NCBI RefSeq assembly: GCF_035918235.1
Contig: NZ_CP109485.1
Coordinates: 434,001-498,000 of the forward strand
Direction: 5' to 3'
Length of the DNA stretch: 64,000 nt
From: Streptomyces sp. NBC_01445
GTDB lineage: Bacteria; Actinomycetota; Actinomycetes; Streptomycetales; Streptomycetaceae
The notes beneath the pieces are model-generated. The model saw only the letters and a list, made by a program, of their open reading frames with translations, made no database searches and was not told the DNA's origin. A program made the translations under genes and the position numbers. Positions 33,082 through 42,023 of this stretch are shown here, piece by piece. Numbering within the stretch: the first letter of the stretch is position 1; every line of letters begins with the position of its first letter.

Positions 33082-34374
33082 TCAGGACTGTGCCGTCAGC
33101 ATGAAGCTCTGCGCAGGTGAGCCGTCGCAGGTGCGTTGGGTGAGCTGTGTGCTGTTCGTCGCGGCGCTCGCCGCCGTCAGGCACTTGGCGCTGTGTCGGG
33201 CGGTGAAGTGGTAACGCCCAGCACCTTCCTTGACGGGCAGCCATTGCTGGTTCTGCCCTCCGGCGTAACTCCAAAGTTGCAACGGCGCCTTGTCGGCGGC
33301 CGAGGCGCCGGTGACGTCGATGACCTGTTGCGGGTTGGCGCGTATGCCGATCTGACGGTATCCGCCCTCGGTCGAGCGGAGCCGGAACTGCTGCGCCTGC
33401 GTGCTGTTGCAGGCGTACTGCTGGATCACTGTCCCGTTCGCCGTGGCAGCCGAACGGGCGTCCACGCAGGTGCCGTTGCCACTGTTCTCCAGCGTGTACC
33501 AGGAAGTCTCGGAGATCGAATCCTCCGGCGGGGTCGTGGGGTCTGCGCCGCCCAGCCACTTCAGCCCGTCCAGCAGGAACCGGTTCTGGGTCTCACTCGC
33601 GAACGTCGACGACAGGCGGGTGTTGGTGTCGTAGTTCATCGCGTTGTGGCCGAAGTTCGCGTACAGCATCTTGTACTTCGTGTTGGTCCACAGGATCGGG
33701 TAATAGCCGCTGTACCAGGACTGGTTGGGATCCGTGCCCAGCGGAAAGCTGCTGGGGTCGACGGAGGCCAGGATCTTGATGTCCGGGTTCTGCCGAAGGT
33801 CGTTGGACCAGCTGTACCACTCGCTGACCGACGAGGTGAACGTGGCCGGCAGGTTCCTGGTGGACGGGTGGGTGCGGTCCTCGGCCTTCAGAACCGCGGT
33901 CGTCGGGCCCCAGGTGTTGGACTTGAAATTGCCGCTGCCGAGGAACTGGTTGTGGTACCACGGCCAGCTCGCCGCGTCGGTGGTGAAGGCCGAGACGTGG
34001 AAACCCATCCAGGCGCCACCACCGCGCATGTACTGCTCGAATCCAGTCCGTTGGGCGGAGGTCTGCGGCAAGTCGTCGAGGAACAGCACGACTTGATAGG
34101 CATTTACGCCACCGTTGCTGAGCAGGTCCCAGTTGTTGCTGGCGGTGTAGGTGAATCCGTTCGCCGCGGCCTGCTTGGGGAACCAGTCGTTCGCTTCCTT
34201 CTCGAAGTCGATATGCGCCGCGTCCCAGGTGCCGCTGTACAGCCCGAGCACCTTGAACGGCGCGGCCGCCGTGCTCGCCCGGGCGGCGGGCGGTGCCGCC
34301 AGGGTGAGCAGCGTCGCCAGCAGGAGGAGGACTCGCAGGGTCACGCGCGCCGAGCCGGATCTGAAGGTGTGCAT
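33082..34374 (-). CDS. secreted ThuA-domain protein with ricin-type lectin domain
   Basis: 430 residues. A signal peptide (VTLRVLLLLATLLTLAAPPAARAS) is followed by a ThuA-like domain at about 40-275 (FKVLGLYSGTWDAAHIDFEKEA, VVLFLDDLPQTSAQRTGFEQYM, GGGAWMGFHVSAF). This is a class-I-glutaminase-like fold linked to trehalose or sugar utilisation. A ricin B-type beta-trefoil occupies about 300-428 with QxW repeats (AQQFRL, NQQWLPV, AQSFML). ATG 34374 is preferred to 34404 because the signal peptide starts there. It is the first of three adjacent minus-strand genes for secreted lectin-linked proteins. The lectin domain probably targets polysaccharide. Confidence 0.85.
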   Translation of the reverse strand: MHTFRSGSARVTLRVLLLLATLLTLAAPPAARASTAAAPFKVLGLYSGTWDAAHIDFEKEANDWFPKQAAANGFTYTASNNWDLLSNGGVNAYQVVLFLDDLPQTSAQRTGFEQYMRGGGAWMGFHVSAFTTDAASWPWYHNQFLGSGNFKSNTWGPTTAVLKAEDRTHPSTRNLPATFTSSVSEWYSWSNDLRQNPDIKILASVDPSSFPLGTDPNQSWYSGYYPILWTNTKYKMLYANFGHNAMNYDTNTRLSSTFASETQNRFLLDGLKWLGGADPTTPPEDSISETSWYTLENSGNGTCVDARSAATANGTVIQQYACNSTQAQQFRLRSTEGGYRQIGIRANPQQVIDVTGASAADKAPLQLWSYAGGQNQQWLPVKEGAGRYHFTARHSAKCLTAASAATNSTQLTQRTCDGSPAQSFMLTAQS

Positions 34375-34408
34375 CGTTGGATCGGTCCTTTCCAGGCTGG
34401 TCACGCGC

Positions 34409-36664
34409 TCACGGGTAGCTGACGAGGTTGGCGACGTTGGTGGAGGAGTTGGAGGGGCCGCCCCGGTCGTTGACGACGTGGCGGATCGTGCCGGTGCCGC
34501 CCAGTGAGACCGTCACCATGTCCTTGAAGCGCACATTCGCGTTGTTGGGCGCCTCGATGGCGTGCTCGGCGGCGACGCCGGGGTTGACGTTGAAGTAGCA
34601 GTAGCTGCCGAAGCCGTACACCTGGTGGCTGGTCACCGAGTTCGCCACCTTGTAGGCGGCGTAGCCCTGCGTGGAGCCGTTCATCCAGGCTGCCTGGCTG
34701 GGCGGGTCGTACGGCATCTCGTTCTGGTAGAAGTACGTGCGTCCGCCGTTGCCGTTCCAGATGGTCTGGTGCTTCTGGTAGTGCTCGACGAACAGGCCGT
34801 ACATCGTCGCGTCATCGCCGTTGACGACGAGCCCGGTGTCGGCGGTGTTGCTGGTCCAGCCCACCCCGCTGCCGTGGTCGGCTCGCCAGAGCCACAGGTG
34901 GTCGCCGATGACGTCGTCGCTGTTGATCGTCAGGCTGGTGGTGGCCTTGCCGACTCCCGCCCCGCCGATGCGGAAGAACACGTCGTGCAGCGCGCTGGGG
35001 TCGGCGCTGTGGTCGGCGGAGGAGCCGCTGGGGCCCATTTCCATGAGTTGGGCGGAGTTGGTGGTCCCGGCGTCGATCAGCAGACCGGCGAGCTGGACGC
35101 CGTCCACGTCGGCGACCGTCATCGCGGTGATGCCGTTGTCGGGGATGAGTGTGGCGAGGCCGAGGCCCAGGACGACGGTGTCGGGTCGGGTCACCTTCAG
35201 AGTCTGGCCGAGGTGGTAGACCCCGGGCGTGACGAGAAGGTTCTTACCTGCGGCAAGCGCGTCGTTCATCTGCGCGGCCGTGGCGCCCGGCTTGACGATG
35301 AAGAAGTCGTCGAGGGGCAGTGACGCACCCGCAGGTGTGCCTGAACTCCACGTCGTGCCACTCGTGTTGGCGCGCGCGGAGGGGACGAACACCTTCCAGG
35401 AACCTGCCGAGTCGACGTACAGGAACGGCTTCTCGCGAGTGACCGGCGCCTGGGCGACGGTGGTGTACGGCGGGCTGGGGAAGCTGTTCGCGGGAGCGTT
35501 CTTGGCGCCGACGAAGACCATGTTCCAGTTGGATCCGGTCCAGCTGCCCCACTCGGTGTTCCGCGACAGCCACTGCTGTTGGGAACCCGAGTTGACCTGC
35601 CCGTCGATCTTCGTGTCGGCCATGTAGCCGCCGCTGGACCAGCCGCCGTCGTCCAGGGCGAGGTTGCCGCGCAGGTGCATGCGCCGGTACGGGGCGGCCT
35701 GCGACACCGCCCAGCGGTCCGTGCCGCCCGTCGGGGTCACCGACAGGTTCTCGGCCGACCGCCAGAAGTTCTGGGTGGCGTTGCCCTGGAACCAGTCGGC
35801 CTCGGCGTGCACCGCACCACGGATGGTGACGTCGTCCGGGGACAGACCCAGGCCCGCGACCTGTGTGTAGAAGCCGACGTTGGCGTTGGCGTCGTACGTG
35901 CCCGGCTTGAAGAGGAAGGCCTTGCGGGCGGTGCCGAACTGGTTGGTCTCCTGCTGCGCGAAGGCCGCGTTCAGGCTGCTCTGGATCGTGGCGGCGGGCG
36001 TCGACGGGTCGAAGACGGTGACGTTCGGGCCGAGATCCGGGGTCCCGGGCGGCGGCGTGACATCGACGGGATTGACATAGAAGGACTGGGCCGCGGTGCC
36101 GTTGCACGTGTACTGCGTCAGCTGCACGCTGTCCGAGGTGGAGGCGCTCGGCACGTCGAGGCACTTGCCGCTGTTGCGGTTCACGAAGTGGTACGCGCCG
36201 CTCGACTCGGCGACGGCCTGCCACTGCTGGTTGGCGCCGCCGCTGTACGTCCACAGCTGCACCGGCGCGCTGTCCGCCGTCGAGACGTCGGTGACGTCCC
36301 ATACCTTGCTGGCGTCGGCCCGGTTGTCGACCCGGGAGTACCCACCGGAGGTGGCCTCGATCCGCCACTGCTGGACCTGGGTGCCATTGCAGGTGTACTG
36401 CTGGACGGCGGTCCCGTCGGTCGTCCCAGCGGCCCGCGCGTCGACGCACTTGCTGCTGCCCGCGTTGACGACGGTGGCCCAGCCGGTCGGCGGGGCGGCC
36501 GCCTGGGCGGTGACCGGCTCCCGGGCGGTCGCGTTGCCCTGTGCGGCGACTGCCACGCCGGACATGCTGCTCGCCATGAGGGCGAGCACGGTGAGCACCT
36601 TCGGAATCCGGTGGCGACCGGAGTCTCTTCTCGATCTGGTTGGGGCGACTGTGGATCTGAGCAT
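34409..36664 (-). CDS. secreted ricin-lectin plus beta-helix protein (GH55-like)
   Basis: 751 residues. The signal peptide is followed by a ricin B lectin domain at about 60-195, with three Cys-containing QxW-type repeats (QQWRIEA, NQQWQAV, AQSFYVN). A long right-handed beta-helix follows, of the GH55/pectate-lyase-3 kind (IQSSLNAAFAQQETNQFGTARKAF, LLVTPGVYHLGQTLKVTRPDTV, DGVQLAGLLIDAGTTNSAQLMEMG). Many databases label homologues adenylyl cyclase, which the sequence does not support. A carbohydrate-active role, possibly exo-beta-1,3-glucanase-like, is more plausible. It sits between the ThuA and chitinase genes in the same orientation. Confidence 0.75.
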   Translation of the reverse strand: MLRSTVAPTRSRRDSGRHRIPKVLTVLALMASSMSGVAVAAQGNATAREPVTAQAAAPPTGWATVVNAGSSKCVDARAAGTTDGTAVQQYTCNGTQVQQWRIEATSGGYSRVDNRADASKVWDVTDVSTADSAPVQLWTYSGGANQQWQAVAESSGAYHFVNRNSGKCLDVPSASTSDSVQLTQYTCNGTAAQSFYVNPVDVTPPPGTPDLGPNVTVFDPSTPAATIQSSLNAAFAQQETNQFGTARKAFLFKPGTYDANANVGFYTQVAGLGLSPDDVTIRGAVHAEADWFQGNATQNFWRSAENLSVTPTGGTDRWAVSQAAPYRRMHLRGNLALDDGGWSSGGYMADTKIDGQVNSGSQQQWLSRNTEWGSWTGSNWNMVFVGAKNAPANSFPSPPYTTVAQAPVTREKPFLYVDSAGSWKVFVPSARANTSGTTWSSGTPAGASLPLDDFFIVKPGATAAQMNDALAAGKNLLVTPGVYHLGQTLKVTRPDTVVLGLGLATLIPDNGITAMTVADVDGVQLAGLLIDAGTTNSAQLMEMGPSGSSADHSADPSALHDVFFRIGGAGVGKATTSLTINSDDVIGDHLWLWRADHGSGVGWTSNTADTGLVVNGDDATMYGLFVEHYQKHQTIWNGNGGRTYFYQNEMPYDPPSQAAWMNGSTQGYAAYKVANSVTSHQVYGFGSYCYFNVNPGVAAEHAIEAPNNANVRFKDMVTVSLGGTGTIRHVVNDRGGPSNSSTNVANLVSYP

Positions 36665-36699
36665 GGTGGCCCTCCTGCGCTGATGGGGGGTGGGGAAGG

Positions 36700-38076
36700 T
36701 CAGCCGGTGTACTTCGCGAAGACGCGCGTGTAGTCCCAGTTCTGCTGGCTCACGCCGGAGCAGCTGTCGGCGACGCCGCCCGTGCAGGGGCGGTCCCGGT
36801 TGACCGACCAGAACGTCAGCCGCGCCAGGTGGTGCTGCTGCGCGTACGTGAGGATGGTCTGGAAGTCGGCGACGGTGACCGTCTCGTTCTGGTCGGTGAT
36901 CCCGTTCATCGAGGAGATGCCCATGTCCCGGTACGCCTGGTCGTCGCTGTAGCCGTAGGCGTTCTTGAGGGCCGTCTTGAGTCCCTCGGCGGCGCGCTGG
37001 GTGAGCGTGCCCATGTTCTGCCCCGCGCCACCGAAGTCGAACGGCATGATCGTCCAACTGTCCACGGTCAGACCCGAGTTGGCGGCACGGTTGATGAGGC
37101 TGGCGTCGGGGCCTGACTGGCCGGTGCCGATGGTGACGTACACCTTGATGCCGGGGTTGTCGGCCTTGATGGTCTTGAGTGCGTCCACGGTGCGCTGCTG
37201 GACCGTGGGATTGCTGTAGGCGTCGGCCTCGATGTCGATGTCGATCGCCTTGAGCCCGTAGGCGTTGATGACCTTCTGGTACGCGCCTGCCAGCGCGCCG
37301 GCGCTGGTGCAGGAACTCTCCAGCTTGTTGCCGCTGTAGCCGCCGAACGAGGGGATGACGTCACCGCCGTTCGTCCGCACGGTGTTCACGGTCTGCTGGT
37401 CGACGCCACCGGTCAGCGGGCGGCTGCCGTCCCACTGCGGATTGCAGGTGCCGTTGCTGAGCACGAAGGCGAGGGTGAACCATTTGACGCCGGTGGCGTT
37501 CATGACCGTGGTCGGGTTCGGCGGGCTGCCCCAGCCGTTGTAGAGGTACGGGGCGACCGCCATCGGCGCGGTGGGGGTGGTGCCGCCGCCGGTGGGCGCA
37601 GTCCACTTCTGGTTGGCGGCGCCGGTGCAGCTCCAGATCTGGATCGGGGTGCCGTTCGTCGAGGTGTTGCCCGTGGCGTCGGCGCACTTGTCGGCCTGCT
37701 GGTTGACGATGTCGCCGGCCGCGGAGACCGACCACTTCTGGTTCGAGCCGCCCGTGCAGTCCCACAGCTGGAGCTTGGCCCCGTTGGCGGTCGAATTGCC
37801 GGTGACGTCAAGGCACTTGCCGAGGGCTCGTATCGTTCCGTCGGAACCGACCGTCCACTGCTGGGCGGCGGTGCCGTTGCAGTCGTAGAGCTGAACGGCC
37901 GCGCCGTTCGCCGAGCTCGCCCCGGCCACGTCGAGGCACTTGCCGGCGAGACCCGTGATCGTGCCGGTAGCGGCAGAAGCGGGTGCAGCACCGAAGGCGC
38001 CGGCGGAGAGCGCAAGCAGCGTGGTGGTGAGCGCGCCGCGGATCACGGTGGAGCGCGCGAGGGGTGGTCTGGTCAT
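36700..38076 (-). CDS. secreted GH18 chitinase with ricin-type lectin domain
   Basis: 458 residues. The signal peptide ends near APASAAT. A ricin B beta-trefoil lies at about 38-160 with clean QxW repeats (AQQWTVG, NQKWSVS, NQKWTAP). A Gly/Thr/Pro linker leads to a GH18 barrel at 170-458 (APYLYNGWGSPPN, VIPSFGGYSG). The catalytic DxDxE is IDIDIEAD near residue 277, with Glu as proton donor. WSVNRDRPC near the end is typical of bacterial chitinases. Here the lectin replaces the usual chitin-binding or fibronectin modules. The predicted product hydrolyses chitin outside the cell. A DasR-like sequence lies about 100 bases upstream of the start. Confidence 0.92.
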   Translation of the reverse strand: MTRPPLARSTVIRGALTTTLLALSAGAFGAAPASAATGTITGLAGKCLDVAGASSANGAAVQLYDCNGTAAQQWTVGSDGTIRALGKCLDVTGNSTANGAKLQLWDCTGGSNQKWSVSAAGDIVNQQADKCADATGNTSTNGTPIQIWSCTGAANQKWTAPTGGGTTPTAPMAVAPYLYNGWGSPPNPTTVMNATGVKWFTLAFVLSNGTCNPQWDGSRPLTGGVDQQTVNTVRTNGGDVIPSFGGYSGNKLESSCTSAGALAGAYQKVINAYGLKAIDIDIEADAYSNPTVQQRTVDALKTIKADNPGIKVYVTIGTGQSGPDASLINRAANSGLTVDSWTIMPFDFGGAGQNMGTLTQRAAEGLKTALKNAYGYSDDQAYRDMGISSMNGITDQNETVTVADFQTILTYAQQHHLARLTFWSVNRDRPCTGGVADSCSGVSQQNWDYTRVFAKYTG

Positions 38077-38176
38077 CGGGGATCACAGCCCTTCATGGGA
38101 GGCCGGCGGTGGGGGTCCCCCTGTCCATGTTGATGAACAGGGAGTGCATTCATGAAGCTGTGGCGATCCGGAACCT

Positions 38177-38192
38177 AAAGGTCTGCACCAAA
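38177..38192. promoter_or_regulatory. weak DasR-like site upstream of the chitinase
   Basis: On the reverse strand TTTGGTGCAGACCTTT matches 11 of 16 positions of the DasR consensus ACTGGTCTAGACCACT. It lies in a plausible place for control by N-acetylglucosamine, but the match is imperfect. Confidence 0.3.
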
Positions 38193-38529
38193 GACGTCAA
38201 GAGGTGAAGCAAGAAGGGCCTGAACCGAGCTGCGCTCGCAAGGAGTTGAACGCGCGAAGGGTCCCCGGAAGATGTCCCAATGGCCTCAACCTCTTCTGAC
38301 CCAAGGCGCGTTACCTACTCGGCGAACAACTCCGCGCCAGATGTCCGTTTCCGGAGCCCGCACGTCGGGGGCTATGAGAACTTGCTGCTCAACTCGTCCT
38401 GCTGATCGCACACGTCGACTGCACGACGCCAGGCCGGTCCCGGCAAGCAGGCCTTGCCGCACACGCCTCTCGAGCTGATCCATCCCGCCTCATCACCGTG
38501 CGGGCTGCGGTCACCCCCGTTCTCAGGAC
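38193..38529. other. gene-poor stretch upstream of the chitinase
   Basis: No gene is supported. The minus-strand frame that ends at 38372 is the out-of-family tail of the MFS remnant. Confidence 0.35.
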
Positions 38530-38896
38530 TCTCGGCACCAACGGGCCGTCGGCGGGCCCCCCTCCCCGACGGCTCCACGAAGGACGGCAGTTCGCGCATC
38601 CGGCGTAGCGGCGACAGGAAGACGGGCAGGAATGTGAGCGACTGGCCGACTGCCCCGGCCAGCAGCTTGCCGCGGACGCCGGTCGTCGAGCCCAACAGGC
38701 CGCCAAGCAGCGCCCCGAAGATGATCGCTCCCCCGATCAGGAACCGCATCGTCGCGTTCATCCGGCTGAACAGCCCGGAGGGACACAGCGCCTGGCGGAA
38801 GCTGACCTGGTTGACGTTGTGGACCACCAAACCCATCCACAACGCGATCTGCGCGACTGCGAGGAGCCCCAACGCCCAGTCGCGCTGCACGAACAC
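38530..38896 (-). pseudogene. MFS transporter, C-terminal fragment
   Basis: The frame reads WALGLLAVAQIALWMGLVVHNVNQ, VSFRQALCPSGLFSRMNATMRF, LIGGAIIFGALLGGLLGSTTGV and TFLPVFLSPLRRMRELPS. This is the last three or four membrane spans of a multidrug or siderophore-type MFS exporter, with the conserved NQVSxRQA...RMNATMRF segment. No N-terminal half exists upstream. Instead the frame meets a histidine-phosphatase fragment. Beyond LPSFVEP the frame runs on to 38372 with unrelated residues. It is a relic of about one third of the gene. Confidence 0.65.
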
Positions 38897-38989
38897 TCAG
38901 CCACAGCATGCCGAGTCCGGCAAGGCGGGCGAGGCGAACGGCCGCGTACCGGTCAGCGTGTTGACCATGACGGCGACGCGGGCATGCCG

Positions 38990-39124
38990 TCGGCGTAGGC
39001 CCGTAGGAATGGAGACCGCCGCACGGACGCCGGCGTGCGTCAACTGCGAGTCATGCCATCCACCTACGACCCCCTCGACGTGGTGCGTCGCCTCCGAATC
39101 GGTGACGACGAAAAGAGTGCGCAT
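38990..39124 (-). pseudogene. histidine phosphatase family protein, N-terminal fragment
   Basis: From ATG 39124: MRTLFVVTDSEATHHVEGV, VGGWHDSQLTHAGVRAAVS. This matches the start of actinobacterial phosphoglycerate-mutase-like proteins, which read VVTHPEATHHVxGxVGGW.DS.LT..G. Here the usual HPE is DSE. After about 45 residues the match stops and the sequence leads into the MFS fragment. Two partial genes are thus fused by a deletion. Confidence 0.55.
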
Positions 39125-39345
39125 GGGTGCGTGCCCTCCAAGTAACCGATTCTCTCGGCCATCCGGGACGCATTCGTTGACTGACGTTGACCATGGAAAA
39201 TCTTGCATGGACGTGAGCGTCGGCGTGTTGGCTTCATTCAGCTTGTTCTTTATCTACGGACTCAGGTCGATGTCTTGAGAGCCAAGATGCCTGGGTGGTC
39301 GTTAATGATTTGCTGCGTTGTTCGGCGATCGGGAGACTTCCGCTC

Positions 39346-39882
39346 ATGCCTACGACTGCACGTGACCTGACGCTTGAACACTTCCAGTGGATCGGTGGTC
39401 ACGCGGATGTGTGGGCGATCTTTCGGGATGCCAAGGCACTGGCCGCGGTAGTCGCCGGTCTCGTTGAACCGTTCCGGGATGAGCAGATCACAGCAGTCTG
39501 CGGGATCGAGTCGCGGGGCTTCCTTCTTGGCGGTGCCGCGGCCGTCGAGCTCGGCGTCGGTTTCGTTCCCATCCGGAAGGGCGAGGGCCTCTTCCCAGGC
39601 GACAAAATCGTGCGTCAGTCGTCTCCCGACTACCGACGCCTTCGTCATACGCTGCGACTCCAGCGATCCTCGCTGGGGCCGGGAGACCGGGTTCTGCTGG
39701 TTGATGACTGGATTGAGACCGGAAGCCAGGCTGCGGCCGTCAAGAACATGGTCGAGGAGTGCGGGTCCACTTGGGTGGGCTGCAGCGTCATCGTTGATCA
39801 GCTCACCGATGCGCCGAAGAACGCTCTTGGCGCCATGCGAGGGTTGTTGACTGCGCAAGAACTCCCTCCGTGCGAGTCCTGA
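39346..39882 (+). CDS. phosphoribosyltransferase family protein (APRT-like)
   Basis: 178 residues. The PRPP-binding loop is VLLVDDWIETGSQAAAVKNMVE near residues 112-133. ITAVCGIESRGFLLGGAAAVELGVGFVPIRKGEGLFPG is the purine-phosphoribosyltransferase core, closest in pattern to adenine phosphoribosyltransferases. It differs from housekeeping APRT in the N-terminus (QWIGGHADVWAIFRDAKALAA), so it may serve another base or a regulatory role. ATG 39346 has GGGAG about ten bases upstream. It stands alone between gene relics and transposase fragments, yet looks intact. Confidence 0.8.
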   Translation: MPTTARDLTLEHFQWIGGHADVWAIFRDAKALAAVVAGLVEPFRDEQITAVCGIESRGFLLGGAAAVELGVGFVPIRKGEGLFPGDKIVRQSSPDYRRLRHTLRLQRSSLGPGDRVLLVDDWIETGSQAAAVKNMVEECGSTWVGCSVIVDQLTDAPKNALGAMRGLLTAQELPPCES

Positions 39883-39989
39883 GTTCAGCCTCCCAACTTC
39901 GAACCGATCTCGAACTTGAGGCAGGTTTGCGCAGTTCGCCGGACGTGGGGGCGGCCCTCGTCTGATCATGTGCTCCGACCAAGGTGCAT

Positions 39990-40866
39990 ATGACCGAGAC
40001 GAAGGCCGTGAGGGTGAGTCTGCTGCCAGATGCTGTCCGAGGGGAGGCGTTCGCGGAAGCGTCACGCCTCCGGGGAGAGTTCTACGAGTGTCTGACCGCT
40101 CGGCGTGACGAGTTGTTCGAGCTGGTGGACGCGGTGCTGTGTGCGGATGGTGCGGTGATGTCGCCCGTGGACTTGACGCTGTTGCCCGAGCATCGCCGTG
40201 GGCACGGGGCGATGGACGGCGGGCTGAACCACGGCCGGATCGACGTCGATCGGCTGCGGACGGTGCTGGCCGGGCTGTCGCTGCCGCGTTTCGACGGCGG
40301 CCGCCTGGACTTGGCGGTAGATGTGTCGCCGTGGTTGCGCTCGGACGCGCCGTGCTCAGCGGAGCGGTTGTTCTGCCACGTCTACGGCCGTGCGAAGACG
40401 GCATCGCAGTTCATTCCGGGCTGGCCCTATTCCTTCGTTGCCGTGCTGGAGCCGGGCGCCACGTCATGGACCGCGATCCTGGACGTGGTCCGGCTGGGAC
40501 CGGTGGACGACGCGACCGCAATCACCGCCGGCCAGCTCCGAGGAGTCGTTGATCGGCTTATCACCGCGGGCCAGTGGCAGGCCGGGGACCCGGATATCGT
40601 GATCGTCAGCGACGCTGGCTACGACGTCACCCGCCTGGCCTGGGTCCTGCGTGACCTGCCCGTCGAGCTGGTCGGCCGGGTCCGCTCCGACCGCGTGATG
40701 CGTCTGCCGAAACCACCCAGGCTGCACGGCGTCAACGGCCGGCCGCCCAAGCACGGACCGGAATTCCACTTGACGAAGCCGGAGACCTGGCCCGAGCCCG
40801 CGATCACCACAGCCACCGACACCACCAACTACGGCAAGGCCGAAACCCAGGCATGGGACCGGGTCC
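39990..40866 (+). pseudogene. DDE transposase (IS701-like, NF041680 type), 3' truncated
   Basis: About 290 residues from ATG 39990 match the Streptomyces transposase group with DLTLLPEHRRGHGAMDGGLNHG, LDLAVDVSPWLR, CHVYGRAKTASQFIPGWPYS, IVIVSDAGYDVTRLAWVL and GRVRSDRVMRLPKPP. The match ends at AWDRVHP, where family members continue for roughly another 170 residues including later catalytic residues. The next base belongs to a tnpB gene. The frame runs on to 40997 with unrelated sequence. It is cut by the insertion or recombination that brought in the tnpB fragment. Confidence 0.75.
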
Positions 40867-41820
40867 ATCCCCGACGCCTACACCACCTTGAAGGCGAACC
40901 TCCGGGCGGGACGTTACGGGCAGCCCGGCACGAAGCGGCACGCCCGCGCCTCGGGCAAGCCGGTCGTCTTCCGGCCCCAGGCGGCTCAGCCGTATGACGA
41001 CCGGATGCTGTCCTGGCAGCACCAGGCACGCACGGTATCGATCTGGACCACCGCGGGCCGGCTCAAGGGCGTGGCGTTCACCGGGCAGGCCGGGCAGCTG
41101 GAGGTCCTGGCTGCGCACCGCCAGGGTGAGTCCGACCTGGTGTGCCAGGGCGGGAAGTGGTTCCTGATCGCGACCTGCGAGGTCCCCGAGGGGGATCTGA
41201 ACACTCATCCGGACGGGTTCCTCGGCGTCGACCTGGGGATCGTGAACATCGCGGTCACCTCCGATGGCGAGCGCCACTGCGGCAGGCGGATCAACCGCAA
41301 GCGGGAACAGGATCGCAAGCTGCGTTCCAAGCTACAGAAGAAGCACACCAAGTCCGCCAAGCGGCGGGCGAAGAAGTACGCGGGCAAGGAAGCCCGGCGG
41401 AACAAGGACATCAACCACAAGATCAGCAAGCGGATCGTGGCGGAGGCTGAACGCACCGGTCGCGGGATCTCCCTGGAGACACTCACGGGCATTCGCGAGC
41501 GGGCACGGCTGAGAAAGCCCCAACGCACCACGCTCCACTCCTGGCCCTTCGCCCAGCTCGGCTCGTTCATCGCCTACAAAGCGAAGCGGGCCGGGGTGCC
41601 GGTCGTGCACGTCGACCCGGCCTACACCAGCCAGGAATGCTCGCAGTGTCATCACACCGAACGCGGCAACCGGCCCGCCCAGGCCGTCTTCTCGTGCCGG
41701 GTCTGCGGCTTCGTTGAGCACGCAGACCACAACGCGTCCCACAACATCCGCCAACGCGGGTGGTACGTGTGGGTCTGCGGGGCCCAGTCAACGGCCCCCG
41801 AACTCACCCTCATCGCGTGA
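40867..41820 (+). pseudogene. tnpB: tnpB (IS605 family), 5' truncated
   Basis: The coding match begins at PDAYTTLKANLRAGRYG, directly after the truncated DDE transposase. It runs to the normal C-terminus at 41820. RuvC residues are present (VDLGIVNIAVT, ISLETLTGIRERA, HADHNASHNI), as is the zinc ribbon (CSQCHH, CRVCG). About 80-90 N-terminal residues are missing and there is no native start codon. It is clearly related to, but distinct from, the tnpB at 25139-26296: SWQHQARTVSIWTTAGRLKG here against SWQYDAQTVSIWTTAGRIKN there. A hairpin 51 bases after the stop marks its right end. Confidence 0.78.
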
Positions 41821-41870
41821 GAACTGGACGCAGCCGACCCCATCACATCCAGTGATGACTCGAGCAGCAA

Positions 41871-41892
41871 GCCCGGTCGTCCACGACCGGGC
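41871..41892. repeat. right-end hairpin of the second IS605-type remnant
   Basis: GCCCGGTCGT-CC-ACGACCGGGC: a perfect 10-base-pair stem, 51 bases after the tnpB stop, followed at once by AGTTGACTG. The other element has a matching hairpin at nearly the same distance and the same nine bases just outside it. Confidence 0.6.
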
Positions 41893-42023
41893 AGTTGACT
41901 GACGGCTGTCGACGCAGTACCCGAAGTGTCGGCCCTCGTTCGTGGGCGCGCCGCATCCCCCACCGTGCAATTCCTTGAGGATGACGTTCAGTCAGTTTCT
42001 GGCCCAGGTGTCTGGAGGCCTTG

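Noticed and set aside
33136..34422. 428-residue plus-strand frame
   Set aside because: Antisense shadow of the ThuA-lectin gene.
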